The notes beneath the pieces are model-generated. The model was not told the DNA's origin and did not search any database. It saw nothing but the letters and a program-made list of their open reading frames with translations. Both the position numbers and the translations under genes were made by a program. Positions 22,301 to 34,300 of a stretch of DNA of 64,000 bases are shown here, one piece after another. Positions within the stretch are counted from its first letter, which is position 1. Each line of letters begins with the position of its first letter. The stretch comes from Hippopus hippopus. Lineage: Eukaryota; Mollusca; Bivalvia; Cardiida; Cardiidae. Where the stretch lies: the NCBI GenBank assembly GCA_946811185.2, contig OX328107.1:27611587-27675586 (forward strand). Reading direction: 5' to 3'.

Positions 22301-25300
22301 TCAGTGAGATTTGAACTATCTTTGATTGCTCAAACCTTTTGCTGGGGTTTTATATGACTCAGTGGTAAAACTACAGGAATTTTAATCTGGAGGCCTGTGG
22401 TTCCATCTATACTCAAAATGCCTGCAGTCCATATTCAATAACCGTTCTTACGAACATTCTTAGTCTTCTTCTCATAGATTTTCTAAATTTGAAAGCAACA
22501 CAAGCTCTGATTGCCTAAAACATTTGGTTTAGCCAATCAGAAGTTGTGTTACTTTCTAAATTGTGTTTTTCATGGTAGGAGTGTCCACTAGTTAGATACT
22601 ACAGAGCTTAACACCATAAAATGATTTAAATTGATGTTTTTTAAAAAGTCTGGAAAATATGACTTGGATTTTGCAATTTCAAGTTGAGTTTTTCACACAA
22701 TAGCATAAAGTGTAGATCCAAGATCAGGCTTTTTTGTTCTTTGCACTCTGATCTTGATTACCACAGTCTGCAAAGTGAATTGAAACTGCATGTCGAGTAT
22801 ATACATATTTTTTCTGTTCTTACCATTTTGTTGCAGAGAGGAGTGCATTACAGAAGAGAGGTTAAAGTGAACAAAATTTGGCATACTTTTGGCTTTCATT
22901 TTTGCCTATGAAGTATACTTAACTTGTTTAGAGCTAGAGCTTTAGTTCCTGAGAAAGTTCAATATTGTCTTGGATCTACACTGCCTAACATTTTGTGACA
23001 TATTCTGAGCAAAACAATGGTAAAATTGAAATATCTCGGGTCTTTATAGCTCAGCATGTCTATAGTTTGAAAAGGTGCATTAAGATATTTGCTTTTATTT
23101 ACAGTCAACTCCTTTGGCTCTGACTTCAAACCAGCAGTACCATCAAAACTCTAGAAATGGTTTCATGTTCTATAGACCTAGTGAATCTCAGGAACTGAAG
23201 TTTTCTGTGCCTGGTATAAACCCACACTATAGTCAAAATTCTGGTGCCACTGCAGGACATATGGTTTGTATCTAATTAAATTGATTGAAGACACCAAAAC
23301 TTAGTATAAATTAACAACTCTTTACCACAAAAACCCTAGTTTTAATGACCCTTTGGAAGAAAGGGTAAATGCTAGAAACTAGCATTTTTTCCTTTCCCCA
23401 CAATATTTTTTATTGTATCATAGATAAATACCATCATTTGAGCCACATTTAAATTGTCATATGCAAGTGCTTTCAGTTTGAATGTCTATATTTTTGTGTG
23501 GTAAAGAGTTAAAAGCGAGAACAGGAATGTAATGTAGGATATATAGTGTACTGATTCTATTTACAGTACCACTTCTTAAACCTTGGCAGTGGGAACCTTT
23601 GTGGTGGTTGAAGTATGAAATGCACATTTTCTGTCAGAACTGAAGAATATCACAATATCAAGGCTGTTTTTATCAGAATATCTGGCAAAGACGGAGACAC
23701 TCTGTGCAGTCTGATCCTTATCTACACTATGTGCATATTAAGGAATGTAATCCAGGTTCAGGGCTAAAAGGATTAACATGTATATTATTTTATTGGACAT
23801 TGAAAATTAGGTCATACTGAGCAAAAGTTGCAGTCTGCTCTTGGATCCAAGCAATACATTTATAGTATTCATATATTATCCATAATGTGTATTTTTATGC
23901 ATGTATATGATTGCAATTATACTGCTTTTTATTTCAGGCAATTTCTGCATCTCAGTTACAATTAAACAGTAGTGGAGAAGAACACACCAGTCCAACAGAC
24001 TTTAAACCAACTCCAACATCTGGACGAGGAAAATTACAACCTACAGTGAGGTCATTAATGCAGACAACTGCCTACCCTGGAGACGACTGGGGTAAAATTA
24101 GGGAACAGCATAATCAGAAAGAACGCAGGAGAAGGTTCTGAAGCCTGTTACTAATCTTTTTCATTAAATGCAGTTTCTGTTTTCTGTTTACCTTGACCAA
24201 ACAATCCTGAGTTGCAACAACTCTAAGGAAGAAGACTTTTGAAAGCTATGTTTTAAAAAGGAGAAAATACTGGTACAATTTTTTCTACCCTTCCAAAACA
24301 AATTTTTATTTTCAAGACATAATTATTATCTGCAAATGCTTTTCAATTTGGATAAGTCTAAAAGCTTGTTGTTTGGTAAAGTGTTAACTAAATGTGAAAA
24401 CAATGCACTTTGTAGAAAAAAAAAAACTGAAACCTTTTTACAGGTGACACTGTAACCTGTCATCAGAGTTTTCATTGATATGGTAAACTTTAGTGACCAC
24501 AACAGTAGAAAGCTTTTAGCTCTTTACCAAATGCCACAATTTAAGACTTTTTGCAAATGAAAGCATGTGCAGATTTTTCTTTGATATGGAAGAAAACACT
24601 GGTTACCAGTATTTACTCCCTGTCCCCAAATATTTTCAAATACCATCTTCCTCCGGTTTGTTATAACTATTACATGCTTGTGTTTGTTTAGTGTTTGACC
24701 TTGTATTGACATTATTTGACATTATTTCAGTAATATTGCAGTGGCCAGTGCACCTATAAATACCTTCCTGGAGTTTCTTTTACCACTGCTAGGCACAAAA
24801 TTGTACCCAAATCACTGGCTGCTTTCTTACATATACTTAACAATGTTCAGCTGTGAGAGAGGAATGACTATCATCAATCATCAGAAAGAATTTGGCGAGG
24901 CTGGAAATCAAACCAGAGACACCTAGGCTTCAAGCCCTTTTACCTTACTGACTGAGCAAGCAGGCTTGGTTCAGGATTGCTTGGTAAAGGGTTAAATGTA
25001 AGATAACAAATAAAAAATTCTCTGAGAATGATTTACTCTTTATTCACATTGTTGTGTTATTATTTCAAGGCTAATTTGTTTTACATCCTTTTATCAAAGT
25101 TGCCTGATTGGAAATAGGTGCCAGTCACACATACTAAGTATTATTGGGCTGATACATGAATCAGCTGCCTTGTAAAATTTCTGAAAGTTTCATTACCCTT
25201 GGTAGATTTTTTATTTTTTTGAGGTTTCCAAGAAACAGTCATCAAAAGCTGTTCAAATAAGTGAACGGCGTATTGTGCCCAAATCACTGACCAGTGAGAA

Positions 25301-28300
25301 GTACTCAAAGAATATTCAATGTTGTCATGGTAGTCTTTATGAGTTACCCCATATCCTGTGTTAAAAGTACTATTCTTCGGGGGCTTCTGCATGGGGAAAT
25401 ATCAAATTTACTCAAATGAGGAAATTGCTCGTTCGAGCAGTCTCACAATTTTGCACTATATGTGTAATATGTGCTCTTATGGTAATATTTGTCTATAAGA
25501 GGATAGAAAACTTGGGAAAAGGAGAAAATGCTGGTTACCAGCATTTTTCTCCTTTTCCCACAAGGTTTTCAAAAGTCTATTTCCTAAGGGTCATTAAAAG
25601 TTGTGATTGTTCCGTAAAGGATTAATATGCATGGAGAAAAAGGGTTGAGATAATTGGTTATTTTCATAAGAAACAACAGTATTTAAAGAAAATCACATTG
25701 TTTTTTCCTCATAGGGCAAGGATTAAAGAAGCTTGTAACCTACTGAGACAGTTGGTCCCTGGTATGTCAGACAAAACAGACAAAGCTACTGTTTTTGAGT
25801 TTGCTGCAAGATATGTACATTTTCTAAAATCACACACTGGAACACAGTTTGACAAGGTATCGCAATTTTTTCATATTCCTAAGCATGTTTTTGTACTTTG
25901 TATTTGCCAGATCTAACTTTGTCCATGCAAACTGACTTGGATAGAGATCTACCCTGCTGAAAGGGCAAATCAAGATCAGGCTACTAAGAACATGCTGTTT
26001 GATCTTGGATCTACACTGTTTGCCTTGTGATTGCAATAATTAGACCTTATTTCAAGACTATTTCAACATCTATTTTATTCTAGTGGTTGAACAATTTAGA
26101 CTGTCCAAATTAAGAACATTAGCAGACAACAACTTAATTGTGGCCCGGGTGACAAGGTTTATCTCTGATAGGTTACAAAACATTCTGGGAAAGGGAAAGA
26201 ATGCTGGTTACCAGCATTTTCTCCTTTTCCAACAATGTTTTTGTGAGACCTTTCTAAAGGTTGTTAAACACAGTGTTTTGTGGTAAAGAGTTAAAACAGA
26301 GCACAACACATATCAAGACAAGTGATACTGGAAATTTTGACTTTCAGGTGGATTTATGATTTACCAATTTCAATTCCTTGAAATCATTGTTACAGTTTGT
26401 TACATAATTGATAGCTTTTGATAAGAAATGCATTTCTCTTGAAATTCTTTTGAAAAGGATGTGACTGTTTACCCTTAGTTCTATCTGTATTTCAAGTCTT
26501 TGCACTCAAATGAAAATTAACAGTCTTTGTTAGATTTCTATAAAACTTGCAAAACAAAATCTGATTTAAGGTACCTTTAACCCTTTACCAAACAACCCGG
26601 AGTTTAACAACCCTGAGGAAGAAGGCATTTGAAAACATTTTGAGAAAAGAAGAAAATGTTAAAAAACAGTGTACCATTCCTTCAAAGTCTGTCTTTTCTT
26701 TAAAGTAAATTTGGCAAGTCAAAATATAGCTAGTACATTGATGTCTTAAGTAAAAAGGCAATGTCGACAATTGACAAAATTTTATGGTTTTTAGAAGGTG
26801 ATGACTCATCACCTTCTTATGCCAACCGACAGACTTTTCCCCCAAGATGACGTATTACACCTCAGTTTCAAGAAAAATAGGTCCTCATAGATCAATGAAC
26901 GGACGCGTCTGTGTCATTTAATATGAACAAGTAATGTGCGGATCTTAAAAACCAGTGTAAGCCAATTACACAAAGAATGAATTTCAGAGTTACAGTCGTA
27001 GAATTTGCTCTAAATTTGAAATTAGTCTCGTTCCACAGCTTTGACCTGACCTAGTTTATAAAGTGAACATCGCAGATGAAACAGTAAAAGAAACACCCCA
27101 AAACATCAAAAACCACTCGAAAATTCCCAAAAACCGAGGTCATTACACCTCAAACACTTACCTTACATCTAGAAAACTCTATGCGAAACGATTTGATACA
27201 CGATTTTATGGAAATTAGCCATGAATTAATGCTATCAATTTCAGTATTTTAGTTCTTTGATCCGCCTCAAGTCGAAGTATTTCATGTACTTTGATTAGTT
27301 GTAGTTGTTTTGGAAACCGAAGGTACAGAACGATTGTAATCAATAAAGTTAACAATCTACATTTATGCTAGTTACTGCTGTTGTCCGGACCCTTAAACAG
27401 TGGTGACAAGGATATTTCATTCCCTCCATATACAGTAAATATAACTTGAAATATGACAAGCTGGGTGAAATACAGCAATGTCGACCGTGCATCGACAGCT
27501 GGTTGGGTTGGAGAACGAGGAATAGCTGTCCAGAGTGGTTTTTTAATACCAAATAGCATCGATGATAAATGATATAAAAAAAAAAAAAAGATGTTTCTTT
27601 TTTTTTTTTATCTCCATGGGGATCTAAGACTTATAGCCCACTCTGTAATTTTGTAGCACCTCAAAAGTTTAATGATAAGACTTTTGACCCAGTAAAAACC
27701 ATTATTTAAAAGAACCCGAAACCTTCATCATTGCAGAACGATTTAAGTGTTTCATTGTAAGATGCAAAACGAATATGAAACTGTAACCAAGTAGTTGACA
27801 GAATTGACATGGCTAAGTGAATCATGTGAGTTTTGGACATTTTTAGATGTGGTGAGTGATTGTTTCGTCTATGGGTTACAGAACAGTATTACTCAGAGAA
27901 AGTTATTGTCAGAAGTGGAATTAACTTTGAAAAAGGCATTTGAATTGGCCGTAAGTATGGAATTGGTGGACAAGTCAAAAACCAACGGCCCATGATAAAG
28001 TGTTCACATAGTGGTTTATGGGTGGTAAAACTTAGCATGACAGTCAGAATTGTTTTTACAAGAATGCCAAGTGTCATAGCTGTAAAGGTCACAGCAAGAT
28101 GTCTCTGAAAAAGGCCCTTATAAGATGACAAAAGTACAAAGCCCAGGGTGAAACGGGACAAGAGAAATAAACAAATGTCCATTTACTACATGAACATCAA
28201 ATTTTTGGAATCTGGAAGTGAAAACGAGGTAGAATGGCCACTTTTCACACTAAGATCACTGTCCGGCTCAGAAATCTATGTTTCAGTGCAGATTGAGGGT

Positions 28301-31300
28301 AAAGATTGTGACATGGAAATAGGTACAGGGGCCTCTATGACTGTTGTTTTGGAAAAATTCCATGAAAGTACTTTTAATGTGAAACTTGAGCTACTTTTGT
28401 GTTGCTAAAAACATATAAAGGAGATAAAGTTCTAGATCAGGTATAGTAACTGTCAAATATTGTCATCAAAAGAAAAGTCTACCGTTAGTTGTCATGTGTG
28501 GAGATGGTCTCTCTATTTGGAAGAAGCTGGTTAATGGAACTCAAACTTGATTGGAAGAATATTAAATGGAGTCACCAAGTTGGTTCTTTAGAGTAATTGT
28601 TGTCAAAATACTCTTACTTGTTTGATACAAATATTGGAGTAATGAAAGTGCTGCAGCAAAACTGACGTGAAATGATGACTGCAGTCCAAACTTCTGCAAA
28701 CCAAGACCTGTACAGTTTGCACTAGAGAACAAAATTAAAACAGAATTAAAAAGACTAGTTGATAGTGGGAAAAAGTCCAAACTTTGAATAGGCAACACCA
28801 AAATTAGCTGAGTGGTTGAAGGACTCTTTGCGTAAACTAAGAAGTAAACTGAAACTTGTCAAAGTTGATAGAGACAGTAATATCAGTGTATCAACCAGCC
28901 GCGCAAAGGGTCGCAAGTTCTCTAAAAAACTGAACTAGAAAGTTTTACTGTTGTATTAAGATTGATGCAAAGTACTCTTGTAAGTTGTGTCATGACAGGT
29001 CTTAAATTTCCTGAAACTGTGGTTAGCGTACCATAAGAAAGCTGAAAACATTGTGGCAAAAGGAGAAAATGGGGGTTGCAAGCCTTTACCTGCCTCACAA
29101 TATGTTCTAACCCTTTGATGACTATTGCCACTTGTAAAGCCAAACCTTATGCCTTAAATTTCTTTGAAACTGGATTTTACTTACCATGAGAAATTTGAAA
29201 ACATTGTGGCAATAGGAGAAAATGCTGGTAGTAAGATTTGCTCCTGTTGACAAATATTTTCATTACTTTTTAGCATTATTTACATATCTATATTTGTCTG
29301 CTGCAAATGCTTTCATTTTGATTGTCAGAAACTATCTTACCTGGTAGAGAGAATGAATTTCAGCAAAAAATTCTGTCCAGGATTTTGGACATACTAGTGC
29401 TTGGAAGATTTAAGAAAAAAGAAAACAAAAATATGCTAAGAGAAACCATTATTCGAGCAAGTAGTGCGTTCTCTTTCCATATTTTTTATTTTTTTAATAA
29501 AAAAAGTGAATGAATTGAGCTGGGGAAACAATAAACATGTTTAAACTCTTTACCACACAGTCCTAATTTTTAAAGACCCTGAAGAGGAAGGCTTTTGGAA
29601 CATTGTGTGAAAAGAAGAAAATGCTGGTAACCAGCATTTTTTTTCTCTTCAGACATTGTTTTCAAGGATCTCAAAGTGAGATACTGTGATTTGTGTCCCA
29701 TTTTATTTGTCGTTTGCAAATGCTTTCAATTTGGACTGGTCTAAAATTTTATTGTGTTCACAGCTGCAAAGATTTAAGTAGTTTCTTATACGAATAAGGA
29801 TATTGATTAAAAAGATAGAAAGTACATGTATTATATTATTTCTTGCATTGACATGGTTTTGTATTTAATTAAACTGTGAAATTGTTAAAATATTACTATT
29901 TTCTTGTACAACTCAGCTCACGTCCAGTTTTTAATGTCTGTCTAAACTTCTCCTCAGTCTGACCACTTCTCCCCATTTTGAAAAATTTCTCCTAATTCTC
30001 AGGCTAGGGAGAAGTACTTTCTCAATAATGTTTTTTATCCAAAAAGTGTATGGATTGAGCGGGGGAAACAATAAACATGTTTTAGCTCTTTACCACACAT
30101 TCCTGAGTTTAAGAAACCCTGAAGAGGAAGGCTTTTGAAAACGTGGGAAAAGAAGAAAACGCTGGTAACCAGCATTTGAAAATGCTGGTAACCAGCATTT
30201 TTTTTCTCTTCAGACATTGTTTTCAAAGATCTCAAAGTGAGATACTGTCATTTGTGTCCCATTTTATTTATTATCTGCAAATGCTTTTAATTTGGACTGA
30301 TCTAAAATTTTATTGTGTTCACAATTGCAAAGATTTAAGTAGTTTCTTATACGAATAAGGACATTGATTAAAAAGATAGAAAGTATTATATTATTTCTTG
30401 CATTGACATGGTTTTGTATTAATTGTTAAAATATTACTATTTTCTTGTACAACTCAGTTCACATCCTGTTTTTAATGTCTGTCTAAACTTCTCTCCATTT
30501 TGAAAAATTTCTCCTAATTCTCAGGCTAGGGAGAAGTACTTTCTCAATAATGTTTTTTACCCAAAAAGTGTATGGATTGAGCTGGGGAAACAATAAACAT
30601 GTTTTAGCTCTATACCACACAGTCCTGAGTTTAAGAGACCCTGAAAAGGAAGGCTTTTGAAAACGTGGGAAAAGAAGAAAATGCTGGTAACCAGCATTTT
30701 TTTTCTCTTCCAACATTGTTTTCAAAGATCTCAAAGACAGTTACTGTCATTTGTGTCCCATTTTATTTATCGTCTGCAAATGCTTTCAATTTGGACTGGT
30801 CTAAAATTTTATTGTGTTCACAATTGCAAAGATTTAAATAGTTTCTTATACGAATAAGGACATTGATTAAAAAGATAGAAAGTATTATATTATTTCTTGC
30901 ATTGACATGGTTTTGTATTTAATTAAACTGTGAAATTGTTAAAATATTATTATTTCCTTGTACAACTCAGTTCACATCCTGTTTTTAATGTCTGTCTAAA
31001 CTTCTCCTCAAAGTCTGACCACTTCTCTCCATTTTGAAAAACTTCTCCTAATTCTCAGGCTAGAGAGAAGTAACTTCTCCTCAAATTCTGAGAGTTGGCA
31101 GAGGCCTGAGTATTAAAACCTGACAATAAAGTTAGAATTTAAGGAGATTGCAAAGTCACATTTAATCCTGTATTTGATACAGGAGAATATCCATTACCTA
31201 CAGCAGATGATGTGTTCATAAGATTAGACTGGGGACAAAAGTTTAAAGAAGATGACATGCATCATGTGTACTAACATGTATGATTAAATGAGCAGTCGCA

Positions 31301-34300
31301 TGAATATGTGAAAAATCAACATTTATACTGGTTATTGCTGTTGAGCGGACTCTAAAACATTACATAAATCTGAGGAAAAAGATGTTATCAACCATCAGAT
31401 GAATGTAATTATCCCCCGCCGAAGGCAGAGGGATATAGTTTTAGCGTTGTCCGTCCGTCCTTCCTTCCTTCCTTCCGTCCGTCCGGGAGAATATCACCAG
31501 TACCATTGGACAGAATTTCGTGAAACTTTATATGTGTGTACAATAACCCATTCCACCGAGACCCTTTTTTTTTTTTTTTTTTTTGATTTGATGCAAAATG
31601 GCCGACTGGGAGCGATTTTAAGTTACGCGGTTGAGTGAATTTTTGTTGTTTTCAGTCTTCATTTTTACAGCATTTTCTGCTTGTCCGGAGCATAACTTTG
31701 TCATCTTCACTCCGATTGACTTGAAACTTGGCAGTTGTGTTTGTTGCAATAATACGGTGTGCAGTGCAAAAGAACCATAACTCTACCTCGTGCTGTCTTT
31801 GAGTTATTTCCCTTTGATCGTCATTTTTACAGCATTTTCTGCTTGTCCGGAGCATAACTTTGTCATCTTCAGTCCGATTGACTTGAAACTGGACAATTGT
31901 TTTTGTTGCAATAATACGGAGTGCAGTGCGAAAGAACCATAACTCTACCTTGTGCTGTCTTTGAGTTATTTCCCTTTGATCGTCATTTTTACAGTATTTT
32001 CTGCTTGTCCAGAGCATAACTTTGTCATCTTCAGTCCGATTGACTTGAAACTTGGCATTAGTGTTTGTTGCAATAATACGGAGTGCAGTGCGAAAGAACC
32101 ATAACTCTACCATGTGCTGTCTTTGAGTTATTTCCCTTTGATCGTCATTTTTACAGCATTTTCTGCTTGTCCGGAGTATAACTTTGTCATTTTTAGTCTG
32201 AACATCTTCAAATTTGGTTTGCATGATTGTTGAAAAATTACAGAGTGCAGGGCACAAGAACCATAACTCTTCCTAGCATGAATTTTGAGTTATTCACCCT
32301 TAGATCTTCATTTTTATAGCATTTCTTGCTTGTCTGGAGCATAACTTTGTCATCTTAAGTAGGAATGACTTGAAATATTGTGTGCTTATTTGTTGCAATA
32401 TTTGGAAGTGCAGTGCGAAAGAACCATAACTCTACCACGTGCTGTCTTTGAGTTATTTCCCTTTGATCGGTTTTTTTACAGCATTTTCTGCTTGTCCGGA
32501 ATATAACTGTCATTTTTAGTCTGAACATCTTCAAACTTGGTATGCATGATTGTTGAAAAATTACGGAGTGCAGGGCACAAGAACCATAACTCTTCCTATC
32601 ATGAATTTTGAGTTATTCCCCCTTAGATCTTCATTTTTATAGCATTTCTACCTCTACCTCGATTGACTTGAAACTTGGCAGTTGTGTTTGTTGCAATAAT
32701 ACGGAGTGCAGTGTGAAAGAACCATAACTCTACCTCGTGCTGTATTTGAGTTATTTCCCTTTGATCGTCATTTTTACAGCATTTTCTGCTGGTCTGGAGC
32801 ATAACTTTGTCATCTCCAGTCCGATTGACTTGAAACTTGTTATTTGTGTTTGTTGCAATAATATGGAGTGCAGTGCGAAAGAACCATAACTCTACCTCGT
32901 GCTGTCTTTGAGTTATTTCCCTTTGATCATCATTTTTACAGCATTTTCTGCTTGTCCGGAATATAACTTTGTCATCTCTAGTCTGAACATCTTCAAATTT
33001 GGTATGCATGATTGTTGAAAAATTACGGAATGCAGTGCACAAGAACCTAGCACGAATTTTGAGTTATTCCCCCTTTGATCTTCATTTTTATAGCATTTCT
33101 TGCTCGTCCGGAGCATAACTTTGTCATCTTTAGCAGGAATGACTTGAAATATGGTATGCTTATTTGTTGCAATATTTGGAAGTGCAGTGTGCAAGAATTG
33201 TAACTCTACCTCGTGCTGTCTTTGAGTTATTTCCCTTTGATTGTCATTTTCACAGCATTTAGTGCTTGTCCGGAATACAACTTTGTCATCTCAAGTCAAA
33301 ACGACTTCAAACTTGGTATGCATGTTTGTTGCAATATTACGGAGTACAGTGCACAAGAACAATAACTCGACCTAGCGCGGATTTTAAGTAATTCCACTTT
33401 GAACTTCATTTTTACAGTCCAGTTCTTTGTCCGGAGCTTAACTTTGTCATCTCCAGTCCGATTGACTTGAAACTTGGCATTTGTGTTTGTTGCGATAATA
33501 CGGTGTGCAGTGTGAAAGAACCATAGCTCTACCTCATGCTGTCTTTGAGTTATTTCCCTTTGATCGTCATTTTTACAGCATTTTCTGCTTGTCTGGAATA
33601 CAACTTTGTTATTTTTAGTCTGAACATCTTCAAATTTGGTATGCATGATTGTTGAAAAATTACGGAGTGCTGTGCACAAGAACCATAACTCTTCCTAGCA
33701 CAAATTTTGAGTTATTCCCCCTTAGAACTTCATTTTTATAGCATTTCTTGCTTGTCCGGAGCATAACTTTGTCATCTTAAGTAGGAATGATTTGAAATAT
33801 GGTATACTAATTTGTTGCAATATTTGGAAGTGCAGTGCACAAGAATTGTAACTCTACCTTGTACTGTCTTTGAGTTATTTCCCTTTGATCGTCATTTTTA
33901 CAGCATTTAGTGCTTGTCCGGAATATAACTTTGTCATCTCAAGTCAGAACGACTTCAAACTTGGTATGCATGTTTGTGGCAATATTATGGAGTACAGTGC
34001 GCAAGAACAATAACTCAACCTAGCGCGGATTTTGAGTAATTCCACTTTGATCTTCATTTTTACAGTATTTCTTGCTTGTCCGGAACGGAACTTTGTCACC
34101 TCAAGTCAAATTGACTTGAGACTTGGTAAACATGTTTGTTGCAGTTACGAAAAGTTCAATGCACTGGAGCCGTAACCTTACCTAATGCCCTTTTGGAATT
34201 ATTCCCTATTCATTATTTTTTTTTTACAGCTTTTCATGCTTCTCTACAATATAACTTTGTCTTTTCATGTTGGAATCACCTGAAACTTTATATGCATGTT

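Larger units (their letters stand above)
27100..31365 (+). mobile_element. Ty3/Gypsy-type LTR retrotransposon relic, interrupted
   Basis: A decayed retroelement lying in intron 5 of the bHLH gene. In order it shows an LTR-like stretch with AATAAA near 27340, a TGGTGAC site near 27395, a Gag-like fragment, a protease-like fragment, the start of reverse transcriptase (28700-28800), then about 2.3 kb of foreign sequence, and the next reverse transcriptase stretch at 31143-31310. The 3' end shows about 36 bases similar to the LTR-like end near 27350. Stops and frameshifts occur throughout, and integrase was not seen. Family resemblance is to K02A2.6-like Gypsy elements. Outer limits are approximate. 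Confidence 0.65.

Noticed and set aside
31652..33679. Minus-strand frames of up to 201 residues taken as a repeat protein
   Set aside because: The 162-bp unit is a multiple of three, so open frames follow from the repeat. There is no signal peptide, start or splice evidence. Kept only as a finding to test.
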